Shown here: piece by piece, positions 43,092 to 51,630 of the stretch
Layout: each line of letters begins with the position of its first letter
How positions within the stretch are numbered: position 1 is the stretch's first letter
Notes under the pieces: model-generated
Seen by the model: the letters and a program-made list of their open reading frames with translations, nothing else
The model's database searches: none
What the model was told of the DNA's origin: nothing
Origin: JAVJST01 sp040219295
Lineage (GTDB): Bacteria > Pseudomonadota > Alphaproteobacteria > Rhodospirillales > Casp-alpha2
Assembly (NCBI GenBank): GCA_040219295.1
Contig: JAVJST010000001.1
Location: forward strand, 310,001-374,000
Reading direction: 5' to 3'
Length of the DNA: 64,000 bases
Position numbers and translations under genes: made by a program

Positions 43092-44384
43092 CTAAAGCAG
43101 CATGTTGACCGGGTCCTCGATCAACGGCTTGAAGGCCGCTAGGTACTCAGCCCCGAGCGCACCGTCGATGACCCGATGGTCGACCGCGAGTGTTACGGAC
43201 ATGACCGTCGCCACGGCGAGGGCACCGTCCTTGACCACCGGGCGTTGTTCTCCTGCTCCGACTGCGAGGATGCAGCCCTGCGGCGGGTTGATGATCGCCG
43301 AGAAGTTCTTGATGCCGTACATGCCGAGGTTCGACACCGACATGGTGCCGCCCTGATATTCTTCTGGCATCAGTTTCCCCTCTCTCGCCTTGGCGGCAAG
43401 TTCCTTCATCTCGTTCGAAATCGCGATGAGACCCTTGGAACCGGCATCACGGATGACAGGTGTGATGAGGCCATCCGGGATCGACACGGCGACTGAAATG
43501 TCGGCGCGATTGAAACGCTTGATCGAATCGCCCGCCCACATCGCGTTGGCTCCAGGCACCTTGCCGAGGGTTATCGCTGCGGCGCGGATCACGAAGTCGT
43601 TTACCGAAATCTTGTAGTCATCGGACCGGCTGTTGAGCTCCTTGCGAAGCGCCAGCAGGTTGTCGAGTTCGCAGTCCACGGTGAGATAGAAATGCGGCAC
43701 CGACTGCTTCGATTCCGAAAGCCTCTTGGCGATGACCTTTCGCATCGACGAGTTCGGCAGATCCTCGAACGGAGGCAACGTGGAGTCGTCGATCTGCGGT
43801 GCAGGCGCTGATGCGGCCGGCGCGGCGGCCGACTGAGAATCGGCTGCTGGCGCCTTTGCGCCGCCGGACGCCAACGCGGCCTCGACGTCGCGCTTTATAA
43901 TTCGTCCGTGCGGACCCGAGCCGGAAACGGCAGACAGGTCGAGGCCCTCGTTGGCTGCGATCCGTTTGGCCAACGGACTGGCGATGATCCGTTTGCCATC
44001 CGTTGGTACGCCTGGTGCGGCAGGCGCGGCCGCTGACGCTGCCGTGGGCGTTGCGGGCGCGGGCGTCGGGTCTGGTGGCGGCGCAGGGTCCGGCGCCGTA
44101 GCGGCGCCGGTATCGATGTCGTCCAGCGCACTCGCGTCCTCGCCTTCATCAAGGATGATGCCGATGACCGAGTTGACAGCGACCGCGTCGGTTCCGGCCG
44201 GGACGACGATCTTGCCGAGGGTACCCTCGTCGACCGCCTCGACCTCCATGGTCGCCTTGTCGGTCTCGATTTCGGCGATGACGTCACCGGCTTCGATGGT
44301 GTCGCCTTCCTTCTTTTGCCAGGTTGCCAGCTTGCCTTCGGTCATAGTCGGTGAGAGCGCGGGCATGAGTATCTTGGTCGGCAT
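43092..44384 (-). CDS. pdhC: Pyruvate dehydrogenase complex E2, dihydrolipoamide acetyltransferase
   Basis: 430 residues from ATG 44384: lipoyl domain (1-80) with the lipoylated Lys in EIETDKATMEVEAVDEG, an Ala/Pro linker, a peripheral-subunit-binding domain (about 130-165, RIIASPLAKRIAANEGLDL), another linker, and the catalytic domain with VDHRVIDGALGAEYL near the end. Upstream in-frame codons are the shadow of pdhB and excluded. Spacing to pdhB is 11 nt. Confidence 0.97.
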   Translation of the reverse strand: MPTKILMPALSPTMTEGKLATWQKKEGDTIEAGDVIAEIETDKATMEVEAVDEGTLGKIVVPAGTDAVAVNSVIGIILDEGEDASALDDIDTGAATAPDPAPPPDPTPAPATPTAASAAAPAAPGVPTDGKRIIASPLAKRIAANEGLDLSAVSGSGPHGRIIKRDVEAALASGGAKAPAADSQSAAAPAASAPAPQIDDSTLPPFEDLPNSSMRKVIAKRLSESKQSVPHFYLTVDCELDNLLALRKELNSRSDDYKISVNDFVIRAAAITLGKVPGANAMWAGDSIKRFNRADISVAVSIPDGLITPVIRDAGSKGLIAISNEMKELAAKAREGKLMPEEYQGGTMSVSNLGMYGIKNFSAIINPPQGCILAVGAGEQRPVVKDGALAVATVMSVTLAVDHRVIDGALGAEYLAAFKPLIEDPVNMLL

Positions 44385-44395
44385 GACGCTCCCTC

Positions 44396-45775
44396 CTACT
44401 TGTAGCAGACGGCGCGTGCCGCCTCGACAATGTGGGACGCCTGCGGCAACGCAAGCGCCTCGAGATTCGCCGCATACGGCATCGGGACATCGATGCCGGC
44501 GACGCGGGCGACCGGTGCGTCGAGAAGATCGAAGCCCTGCTCCATCATCAGCGCCGAGATCTCGGCGCCGATACCACAGGTCGGCCAACCCTCCTCGACC
44601 GTGACGATCCGGTTCGTCTTGGCGACAGATTGCAGAATCGTCTCGGTATCCATCGGCCGGATCGTCCGCAGGTTAACCACTTCGGCCTCGATACCGTCGT
44701 CCGTCAGGGCAGCTGCAGCTTCGAGGGCGACACCGACCATGCGCGAGAAGGCGACGATCGTGACACCGTCGCCGGCGCGTTCGACCTTGGCGCGTCCGAT
44801 CGGCAGCACAAAATCGTCGTCATCGGGCACTTCGAACGACTGCCCGTAGAGGATTTCGTGCTCAAGGAAGATGATCGGGTTCGGATCGCGAATTGCCGCC
44901 TTTAGGAGGCCCTTCGCGTCGGCCGCCGACCACGGGGCGATGACCTTGAGGCCCGGGCAATGGGCGTACCAGGATGCATAGCACTGTGAGTGCTGCGCGG
45001 CGACGCGTGCCGCGGCGCCGTTGGGCCCGCGGAATACGATCGGTGAGCCCATCTGTCCGCCCGACATGTAGCGAGTCTTTGCGGCCGAGTTGATGATCTG
45101 GTCGATCGCCTGCATGGCGAAATTGAAGGTCATGAACTCGACGATCGGGCGAAGCCCGGCAAATGCCGCGCCGACGCCGATGCCGGTGAAGCCGTGTTCG
45201 GTGATCGGCGTGTCGATCACCCGCTTGGCACCGAACTCGTCGAGCAGGCCCTGCGATACCTTGTAGGCGCCCTGGTATTCGGCGACTTCCTCGCCCATGA
45301 GAAAGACGCGCTCGTCCTTGCGCATTTCCTCGGCCATCGCATCGCGAAGCGCCTCGCGCACCGTCAGTTTGACCGTCGAGCCGTCGTACTCGGGTTCGGG
45401 AGGCGGGGCAGCCGGCAGCGTTGGCGATGCCGGGGTGGCGGGAACGTCCGAGTCGGCGGCGGCCGGTGCTTCGGTTTCGGCCTGGGTGGGCGCGGACGTC
45501 GGTTTGGCGTCATCGATGGCGCTTGAATCCTCACCGTCCTCGAGGATGACGCCAATGACCGCATTGACCTGAACGTTCTCGGTTCCGCCGGGCACGACAA
45601 TCTTGCCGAGCGTGCCCTCATCGACGGCTTCGACCTCCATGGTCGCCTTGTCGGTCTCGATCTCGGCGATGACGTCGCCGGCCTCGATGGCGTCGCCCTC
45701 GTTCTTCAGCCATTTTGCGAGCGTGCCCTCCGTCATGGTCGGCGAGAGGGCGGGCATGAGTATGTTCGTTGGCAT
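44396..45775 (-). CDS. pdhB: Pyruvate dehydrogenase E1 beta subunit with N-terminal lipoyl domain
   Basis: 459 residues. Residues 1-80 are a lipoyl domain almost identical to that of PdhC (the lipoyl Lys lies in EIETDKATMEVEAVDEG), followed by an Ala/Pro linker to about 130, then the transketolase-like E1-beta domain with LMGEEVAEYQGAYKVSQGL, ITEHGFTGIGVG and the C-terminal domain VEEGWPTCGIGAE. This fusion is typical of Alphaproteobacteria. Spacing to pdhA is 16 nt. Confidence 0.96.
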   Translation of the reverse strand: MPTNILMPALSPTMTEGTLAKWLKNEGDAIEAGDVIAEIETDKATMEVEAVDEGTLGKIVVPGGTENVQVNAVIGVILEDGEDSSAIDDAKPTSAPTQAETEAPAAADSDVPATPASPTLPAAPPPEPEYDGSTVKLTVREALRDAMAEEMRKDERVFLMGEEVAEYQGAYKVSQGLLDEFGAKRVIDTPITEHGFTGIGVGAAFAGLRPIVEFMTFNFAMQAIDQIINSAAKTRYMSGGQMGSPIVFRGPNGAAARVAAQHSQCYASWYAHCPGLKVIAPWSAADAKGLLKAAIRDPNPIIFLEHEILYGQSFEVPDDDDFVLPIGRAKVERAGDGVTIVAFSRMVGVALEAAAALTDDGIEAEVVNLRTIRPMDTETILQSVAKTNRIVTVEEGWPTCGIGAEISALMMEQGFDLLDAPVARVAGIDVPMPYAANLEALALPQASHIVEAARAVCYK

Positions 45776-45791
45776 CGTTTGGTCCCTCCCC

Positions 45792-46817
45792 TTAGGCCGT
45801 TTCCAGAAGCACGTCAGTATAGAGTTCCGAAACGTCCGGTTCCGGAGAGGACTGGGAGAAATCAGCCGCCTCGGTCACGACCGCCTTGATTTCCTTGTCG
45901 ATTTCCTTGAGCCCGGCCTCGTCCATCGCTTTGGCGGCGATAATCTTCTCGCGCAGAGTGTCGATCGGATCGCTTTCCTTTCGGATCTTCGACACTTCCT
46001 CCTTGGATCGGTACTTGGCCGGATCCGACATCGAGTGGCCGCGATAACGGTAGGTTTCCATATCGAGAATGTAGGGTCCCTTGCCTTCTCTACAATGTGC
46101 CATGGCGGTCGCGCCCGCTTCCTTGACTTCGAGAACGTCCATACCGTTGACCTTGATGCCCGGGATGCCGTGAGCTTCGCCGCGTTTGTGGAAATCCTTG
46201 GCAGTCGACGCGCGCTTGACCGAGGTTCCCATGGCGTACTGGTTGTTCTCGATCACGAAAATCGCCGGCAACTGCCACAGCGCCGCCATGTTGAACGTCT
46301 CGTACACTTGCCCCTGGTTGGCCGCGCCGTCACCGAAATAGATCTGCGTAACACCCTTGTCGTCGTTGTACTTGTGGGCAAATGCGAGACCGGCGCCGAG
46401 CGGCACCTGGGCGCCGACGATGCCATGCCCGCCATAAAAATTCTTCTCCTTGCTGAACATATGCATGGAGCCGCCCTTGCCCTTCGAGTACCCGCCTTCA
46501 CGACCGGTCAATTCGGCAAGAACGCCCTTGGGGTCCATTCCGCAGGCGAGCATGTGGCCATGGTCCCGGTAACTGGTGATAACGGTGTCCTGCGGCTCGG
46601 CCGCGGCCATCATGCCGACTACAACGGCTTCCTGGCCAATGTAGAGATGGCAGAAACCACCGATCAGCCCCATGCCGTACAACTGGCCGGCCTTCTCCTC
46701 GAAACGCCGGATCAGCAGCATATCGCGGTAATACTTGATCAATTCGTCCTTTGTGTTCGACGACTTGGACGTGGATTTCTTTGCGGATTGGCTTGCCGAT
46801 TTTGCGGCGCGGGCCAT
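45792..46817 (-). CDS. pdhA: Pyruvate dehydrogenase E1 alpha subunit
   Basis: 341 residues from ATG 46817, with GGGAGGAC ahead of it. TPP-binding motif GDGAANQGQVYETFNMAALW with an NN ending (IENNQYAMGTSV), substrate loop YRYRGHSMSDPAKYRS containing the phosphorylatable-type Ser region. First gene of the pdhA-pdhB-pdhC-lpdA-lipA-COQ10 run; its 5' region (46818-46946) is AT-rich with a 10-bp palindrome ATTAATTAAT and likely holds the operon promoter, though I cannot fix its -35/-10. Confidence 0.96.
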   Translation of the reverse strand: MARAAKSASQSAKKSTSKSSNTKDELIKYYRDMLLIRRFEEKAGQLYGMGLIGGFCHLYIGQEAVVVGMMAAAEPQDTVITSYRDHGHMLACGMDPKGVLAELTGREGGYSKGKGGSMHMFSKEKNFYGGHGIVGAQVPLGAGLAFAHKYNDDKGVTQIYFGDGAANQGQVYETFNMAALWQLPAIFVIENNQYAMGTSVKRASTAKDFHKRGEAHGIPGIKVNGMDVLEVKEAGATAMAHCREGKGPYILDMETYRYRGHSMSDPAKYRSKEEVSKIRKESDPIDTLREKIIAAKAMDEAGLKEIDKEIKAVVTEAADFSQSSPEPDVSELYTDVLLETA

Positions 46818-46946
46818 GGCGTGTCCTCCCTGAAATCGAGCGTTCGCGGGCACGCTAACAGAGAGGACTCCCGCCGTGAAGAGGAAAACGGGGTTTTTAA
46901 CTGTAATTCAATTAATTAATATGATTGCAGGCCGTCGACCCACTTT

Positions 46947-47285
46947 CTAGCCACTGTGTTCCCACGCGCGGCCGTGCTCGACCCGAGCGATACGGAGCGT
47001 GAACAGCTCGTAGAACTTGTCCCGGCCGAGTTGCTGGGCAACCTTGTGGCGGGTGTTGTCACGCCATGCGGCAATGGCGTCGAGATCGCGCCAGTACGAA
47101 ACGGTAATGCCAAGCCCGTCTGGCGATCGCGCGCTGTCGATACCGAGATAACCCGGCTGCTCAGCGGCGAGACGCTCCATTTCTTCGGCCGTTTCCAGAT
47201 AGAGCGTGTTGTCGGTGTTGCGCGATCGTGTCGTGAAGATCACGGCGAAATGCGGGCCGTCGAACACGGGTGTCGGTTGATCCAT
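46947..47285 (-). CDS. Antibiotic biosynthesis monooxygenase (ABM) domain protein
   Basis: 112 residues from ATG 47285. A dimeric alpha/beta-barrel (ABM) domain: FAVIFTTRSRN, EEMERLAAEQPGYLGIDSARSPDG and a YWRDLDAIAAWRDNTRHKVAQQLGRD helix-strand. Similar to YdhR/heme-degrading-like small monooxygenases, but no catalytic residues can be assigned. Follows a second ABM-like gene by 23 nt; separated from pdhA by 129 nt. Upstream in-frame extension excluded because MDQPTP fits the start and lies after a GGGGA site. Confidence 0.8.
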   Translation of the reverse strand: MDQPTPVFDGPHFAVIFTTRSRNTDNTLYLETAEEMERLAAEQPGYLGIDSARSPDGLGITVSYWRDLDAIAAWRDNTRHKVAQQLGRDKFYELFTLRIARVEHGRAWEHSG

Positions 47286-47308
47286 CGGTTTCCCCTTGTC
47301 AGGGAACG

Positions 47309-47728
47309 TTATGCGGCATCGTGTTTCTTGGAAAGGCCGAAAGCCTCCCACAAACCTTGCGCCTTCGTCTGCACGGGTCCCTCGGTACCCTGCATCGATG
47401 CGGCTTCGACGTCCGCGGGACGAAGCGTCCGTCCTTGCAGCACATGCATGCCCTCGAATGTTTGCCACGCCTCGGGCGAGTACTTCTTGAGACCGGACTG
47501 GTAAAGGCGCTCCCGCCACGTATCGACTGACGCGACGTCCGTCCAGTAGAGGTCGAATGCAATAACGGTATCGCCCGCTTCCACGGGCTCGTGAAAAATG
47601 AAGCCGGGCATGTGGGCCGCAACCGCCAGCATCTCGCGGGCAGCGCGCACCATTCCGTCCTGGCCGCCGCGTTCCGGTGGGAGAGAGATACGCACGGCGA
47701 CAGGCGTCCGGTTGACCGAGGCGCTCAT
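47309..47728 (-). CDS. ABM-like protein of unknown function
   Basis: 139 residues. The core (about 30-95) resembles the ABM/dimeric alpha-beta barrel: AAREMLAVAAHMPGFIFHEPVEAGDT then VIAFDLYWTDVASVDTWRERLYQ, which parallels the neighbouring 112-residue protein. The C-terminal ~40 residues are a separate helical tail. Start overlaps the ftsB stop (ATGA), so it is translationally coupled to a cell-division gene, probably by chance insertion. Function not recognised. Confidence 0.65.
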   Translation of the reverse strand: MSASVNRTPVAVRISLPPERGGQDGMVRAAREMLAVAAHMPGFIFHEPVEAGDTVIAFDLYWTDVASVDTWRERLYQSGLKKYSPEAWQTFEGMHVLQGRTLRPADVEAASMQGTEGPVQTKAQGLWEAFGLSKKHDAA

Positions 47729-48048
47729 AACGAATTCTCCTTCTGAAGGATGACGAGGTCGTCCGGGTACCCGAAGTTCAGCATTAGGCGCGCCCGCTCC
47801 TCCAGCATGTCGAGATCCAGGCTGTCGGGCCGCAGGAGGCGCACGCGGCGTTCAAGAGCGAGCCGCCTGGACTCGATATCCTCAAGGATGGCCCGGGTTT
47901 CGGCGATGTCATGCTGTAGTCGCCAATACGTCATCAGGCCGCGATCGCCATGAACGCCGTGGAAGGCGAAGTAGACGATTGCGCAGATGCCGATCAGTGG
48001 GCCGATCAGGGCGCGCAGGCGCAGGCGTACGTCATGTACGAGGTTCAT
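47725..48048 (-). CDS. ftsB: Cell division protein FtsB (septum formation initiator)
   Basis: 107 residues from ATG 48048: one N-terminal membrane helix (about 14-34) followed by a coiled coil of about 45 residues (LQHDIAETRAILEDIESRRLALERR) and the RPDSLDLDMLEERARLML motif of the FtsB/DivIC family. Part of the FtsQLB divisome complex at the inner membrane. In relatives it lies between eno and pdhA; here two ABM genes and a Rieske gene intervene. A CtrA-like box is 73 nt upstream. Confidence 0.93.
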   Translation of the reverse strand: MNLVHDVRLRLRALIGPLIGICAIVYFAFHGVHGDRGLMTYWRLQHDIAETRAILEDIESRRLALERRVRLLRPDSLDLDMLEERARLMLNFGYPDDLVILQKENSL

Positions 48049-48120
48049 GGGACCTAGGCTCCGCCGTTTCCTTCTGTCCACGCGATTGGGTCCGAATCTG
48101 TGGATGTTGTCGGAGACCTG

Positions 48121-48135
48121 TTAACGTTCCGTTAG
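48121..48135. promoter_or_regulatory. CtrA-like box between ftsB and the Rieske gene
   Basis: TTAACGTTCCGTTAG matches the alphaproteobacterial cell-cycle regulator CtrA consensus TTAA-N7-TTAA at 7 of 8 fixed positions. It is 73 nt upstream of the ftsB ATG, a division gene plausibly cell-cycle controlled. One mismatch and chance occurrence cannot be excluded. Confidence 0.35.
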
Positions 48136-48162
48136 CGGGCGGGGGGTGAAGAAATTTTGTCA

Positions 48163-48194
48163 CCGGTCGCGTGCAATTTTCGCCAATTGACCGG
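48163..48194. promoter_or_regulatory. Nested inverted repeat upstream of the Rieske oxygenase
   Basis: Outer arms CCGGTC (48163-48168) and GACCGG (48189-48194) enclose inner arms CAATT and AATTG. It lies 65 nt before the oxygenase ATG and could be its operator or part of a hairpin-rich leader. No regulator gene is adjacent. Confidence 0.35.
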
Positions 48195-48259
48195 AACACC
48201 GTTCAACTACATCAATGCCACTCAGGCCCGGAGTCTGGGCCGACGGGGAGATGCGTACC

Positions 48260-49432
48260 ATGAACCAGATGAGCCGTGCCTTTGATCAGGACCTGAGCGA
48301 TGTCCTGGCGCCGACGGAATCCGCCAAGGGCATGCCGAACGCGTTCTACACGGATCCGTCGATGTATGATGTTGAAAGAGGGCGGGTCTTCGACAAAACC
48401 TGGGTCGCCATCGGTTTTGGCAAGGATGTTCCCGACGCCGGCGACGTGGTTCCTGTCGAAATCATGGGGACACCGTTGATCCTGCTGCGAGACAAGGCCG
48501 GCGCGGTTCACGTCTATCACAATGTCTGCTCACACCGCGGCATGCGTCTCGTCGAGGAGCCTGCCAAGGGCAAAACGGTACTGGCCTGTCCCTATCATGC
48601 CTGGTGCTATGGTCTCGACGGTGCGCTGCGCGGCACGCCGTCGATCGGCGGCCCCGGCGTCAATGAGCTGGATGGCTTCGATCGCAAAGAACACGGGCTC
48701 AAGGAAGTTCGTTCTGCCGTCTGGATGGATACCGTGTTTGTCAATCTGTCGGGTGATGCGGAACCTTTTGAGGTTCGTGTTCGACCGATCAACGAGCGCT
48801 GGAAGGACTTTGTTGGTCGCCCCCTCTTCCACGGCGGCGAAGAGTCCAGCAGCGAGCTCGAGGTCGCGTGCAACTGGAAGCTTGCCGTTGAAAACTATTG
48901 CGAGAGCTATCACCTGCCTTGGGTTCATCCCGGTCTAAATACGTACTCGCGTCTCGAGGACCACTACCACCTCCGAGATACGGACGGCGCACAGTATGCC
49001 GGTCAGGGAACACTCGTTTACCGGCCGATCGAGGACCAGGACGGCCGGGTCTTTCCATATCTCTCCGGGATCGATTCAAAATGGTCGACGGCCGCAGAGT
49101 ACGTCGCGATGTTTCCCAATGTGCTTTACGGCGCGCATCGGGACCACTGGTTTGCGATGCTTCTCGAGCCCCATGGCCACAATCGCACACGGGAGCGTGT
49201 CGAGATCTGGTACTTCGACGAGGCATCGTTGGGTGACGAGTATGAAACGCTCCGGCGCAACAATGCCCAGCAATGGCGGGTTGTTTTCCAGGAGGATATC
49301 TTTGCCGTCGAGGGCATGCAGCGAGGCCGCGCGTCGCCAGGATTTCGTGGTGGCGTGTTCTCGAGCGTGATGGATGGACCGACCCACGATTTTCACCGAT
49401 GGGTCGCACGAAAGGTCATGGCCGGCGACTGA
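48260..49432 (+). CDS. Rieske-type aromatic ring-hydroxylating or amine-oxidising oxygenase, alpha subunit
   Basis: 390 residues. N-terminal Rieske [2Fe-2S] domain with C90-x-H92 and C110-xx-H113 (NVCSHRGM...CPYHAWCY), then the catalytic domain with the mononuclear iron ligands His218 and His223 and bridging Glu215 in NYCESYHLPWVHP. The closest pattern is the group acting on quaternary amines/betaines or unknown small substrates rather than classic aromatic dioxygenases, but this is inference. No ferredoxin or reductase gene is adjacent. ATG 48260 has GGGGAG 9 nt upstream; 48251 is possible. Confidence 0.85.
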   Translation: MNQMSRAFDQDLSDVLAPTESAKGMPNAFYTDPSMYDVERGRVFDKTWVAIGFGKDVPDAGDVVPVEIMGTPLILLRDKAGAVHVYHNVCSHRGMRLVEEPAKGKTVLACPYHAWCYGLDGALRGTPSIGGPGVNELDGFDRKEHGLKEVRSAVWMDTVFVNLSGDAEPFEVRVRPINERWKDFVGRPLFHGGEESSSELEVACNWKLAVENYCESYHLPWVHPGLNTYSRLEDHYHLRDTDGAQYAGQGTLVYRPIEDQDGRVFPYLSGIDSKWSTAAEYVAMFPNVLYGAHRDHWFAMLLEPHGHNRTRERVEIWYFDEASLGDEYETLRRNNAQQWRVVFQEDIFAVEGMQRGRASPGFRGGVFSSVMDGPTHDFHRWVARKVMAGD

Positions 49433-49453
49433 TCGGTCGCCTTCCAAGAAATG

Positions 49454-50731
49454 TCAGGATGAGCGAAACGCTGAGCCGGCGTATGCCGCGCTCGGCCCGA
49501 GTTCCTGCTCGATGCGGATCAGCTGATTGTACTTCGCAAGACGGTCGGAGCGCGACAGCGACCCTGTCTTGATCTGCCCAGCGTTCGTCGCCACTGCGAT
49601 GTCAGCGATGGTCGTGTCCTCGGTCTCGCCCGAGCGGTGGGAAATGACCGACGTGTAGGCCGCACGATGTGCGGTGTCGACGGCTTCCAGGGTCTCGCTC
49701 AGCGTGCCGATCTGGTTGACCTTGACGAGGATCGAGTTGGCGACACCGCGCTCGATGCCCTCGCGCAGGCGCTTTGGGTTAGTAACGAAGAGATCGTCGC
49801 CGACAAGCTGGACCTTGCCGCCGACGGCGTCGGTCAATGCCTTCCAGCCATCCCAGTCGTCTTCCGCCATCGGATCTTCAAGCGAGATGATCGGGTAGTT
49901 GGCGACCAGATCCTCGTAGTAGGCGACCATGCCGGCGGCTTCGAGGGTCTTGCCCTCGCCAGCCAGAACGTACTTGCCGTCCTCGTAGAACTCCGTCGAT
50001 GCGGCATCGAGGGCCAGTGCGATATCATCGCCTGCTGAGTATCCTGCGGCCTGGATGGCGCTCATGACGAAATCGAGCGCTTCCTTGCTGCCGGATACTG
50101 CGGGCGCGAAGCCTCCCTCGTCACCGACGTTCGTGTTGTGGCCGGCCTTTTTCAGCAAGCCCCGTAGGGTGTGAAAGACTTCCGAGCCCATGCGGACGGC
50201 GTCGGCGAGACCGGCTGCGCCAATCGGCATGATCATGAATTCCTGAATGTCGACGGGGTTGTCCGCGTGCGCGCCGCCGTTGATGATGTTCATCATAGGG
50301 ACCGGAAGCACATGCGCGCTGACCCCGCCAATGTAGCGGTAGAGCGGCATCTCAAGCTCGGCCGCGGCCGCCTTGGCGACGGCAAGGCTGACGCCGAGCA
50401 GCGCGTTGGCACCGAGTCGTCCTTTGTTGTCCGTACCGTCGAGCGCGATCATCGCCGCGTCGATATCGGCCTGCCGTTCGGCTTCCAGGCCGCTGAGGGT
50501 TTCAAAAATCTCGCCTTCTACCGCGTCGATCGCGCCGAGAACGCCCTTGCCGAGATACCGGCCTTTGTCACCGTCGCGACGTTCCACGGCCTCGTAGGCG
50601 CCAGTCGAAGCGCCGGACGGCACAGCAGCTCGGCCCTGCGCGCCACTCTCCAGCAGGACATCGACCTCGACCGTCGGATTACCGCGGCTGTCCAGAATTT
50701 CTCGGGCGATGATGTCGATGATGGCGCTCAT
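49454..50731 (-). CDS. eno: Enolase
   Basis: Interconverts 2-phosphoglycerate and phosphoenolpyruvate in glycolysis, and is also a degradosome component in many bacteria. 425 residues from ATG 50731; begins MSAIIDIIAREILDSRGNPTVEVD, with GANALLGVSLAVAKAAA, the loop SGASTGAYEAVERRD, and VKVNQIGTLSETLEAV. In-frame codons upstream of 50731 encode a Pro/Ser-rich extension and are not used. 16 nt after kdsA; its stop faces the Rieske gene at 21 nt. Confidence 0.97.
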   Translation of the reverse strand: MSAIIDIIAREILDSRGNPTVEVDVLLESGAQGRAAVPSGASTGAYEAVERRDGDKGRYLGKGVLGAIDAVEGEIFETLSGLEAERQADIDAAMIALDGTDNKGRLGANALLGVSLAVAKAAAAELEMPLYRYIGGVSAHVLPVPMMNIINGGAHADNPVDIQEFMIMPIGAAGLADAVRMGSEVFHTLRGLLKKAGHNTNVGDEGGFAPAVSGSKEALDFVMSAIQAAGYSAGDDIALALDAASTEFYEDGKYVLAGEGKTLEAAGMVAYYEDLVANYPIISLEDPMAEDDWDGWKALTDAVGGKVQLVGDDLFVTNPKRLREGIERGVANSILVKVNQIGTLSETLEAVDTAHRAAYTSVISHRSGETEDTTIADIAVATNAGQIKTGSLSRSDRLAKYNQLIRIEQELGPSAAYAGSAFRSS

Positions 50732-50747
50732 GGTGTCAGTCCTCGGA

Positions 50748-51602
50748 TCAGGAAGCGTCGATGGAGATGGGGCGTTCCTTGGCAACGGCGTCGAACGCCA
50801 TGAGATCGCCGAGGATGCCGGACAATTGGTCAAGCGGGATCATGTTCGGCCCGTCGCTGGGCGCGCGGTCCGGTTCTTCATGGGTTTCCATGAACACCGC
50901 CGCGACGCCGACCGAAATCGCGGCGCGCGCGAGCACGGGTGCGAACTCTCGCTGGCCGCCGGACGACCCGCCCTGACCCCCGGGCTGCTGAACGGAATGC
51001 GTTGCGTCGAACACCACCGGGTATCCGGATTGCGCCAGGATCGGTAACGCCCGCATGTCCGAAACCAACGTGTTGTACCCGAAGCTCGCGCCGCGTTCAC
51101 AGGCCATCACACGCTCGTTGCCGGTGCCGGTGATTTTTGCGAGTACATTCGTCATGTCCCAGGGCGCAAGAAACTGTCCCTTTTTTACATTGATGGCAGC
51201 ACCGGTTTCACCGGCGGCGATCAGCAGGTCCGTCTGGCGGCACAGGTACGCTGGGATCTGCAGCACGTCGACCGCGTCCGCGACGGGTGCGCACTGATGC
51301 GGCTCATGCACATCGGTCAGGACCGGGCAGCCATGCGTCTCCCGGACCTCGGCGAGAATGTCGAGGCCGTTCTTGATACCGATGCCGCGCGCGCCCGAAG
51401 CACTTGTCCGGTTCGCCTTGTCGAACGAGCTTTTATATATGAAACCGAGTCCCAGTTTGCTGCAGATTTCCTTGAGCCGACCGGCGGTTTCGAGCGCGTG
51501 ATCTCGGCTTTCGATCGCGCACGGTCCCGCCAGGAGCGTGAACGGTCGGTCGTTGGCGATGGTCAGCGACCCGACCGTGACGGACTTGGCAACGGCGGAC
51601 AT
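50748..51602 (-). CDS. kdsA: 3-deoxy-8-phosphooctulonate synthase
   Basis: Condenses arabinose 5-phosphate with phosphoenolpyruvate to KDO 8-phosphate, the lipopolysaccharide inner-core sugar precursor, consistent with a Gram-negative envelope. 284 residues; FTLLAGPCAIESRDH, YKSSFDKANRTS, VKKGQFLAPWDM and DATHSVQQPGG are all present. ATG 51602 has GGGAG upstream. It uses phosphoenolpyruvate made by the neighbouring eno product; 28 nt after pyrG. Confidence 0.96.
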   Translation of the reverse strand: MSAVAKSVTVGSLTIANDRPFTLLAGPCAIESRDHALETAGRLKEICSKLGLGFIYKSSFDKANRTSASGARGIGIKNGLDILAEVRETHGCPVLTDVHEPHQCAPVADAVDVLQIPAYLCRQTDLLIAAGETGAAINVKKGQFLAPWDMTNVLAKITGTGNERVMACERGASFGYNTLVSDMRALPILAQSGYPVVFDATHSVQQPGGQGGSSGGQREFAPVLARAAISVGVAAVFMETHEEPDRAPSDGPNMIPLDQLSGILGDLMAFDAVAKERPISIDAS

Positions 51603-51630
51603 TACCTGTCTCCCGACGGAGTTTTCCAGC

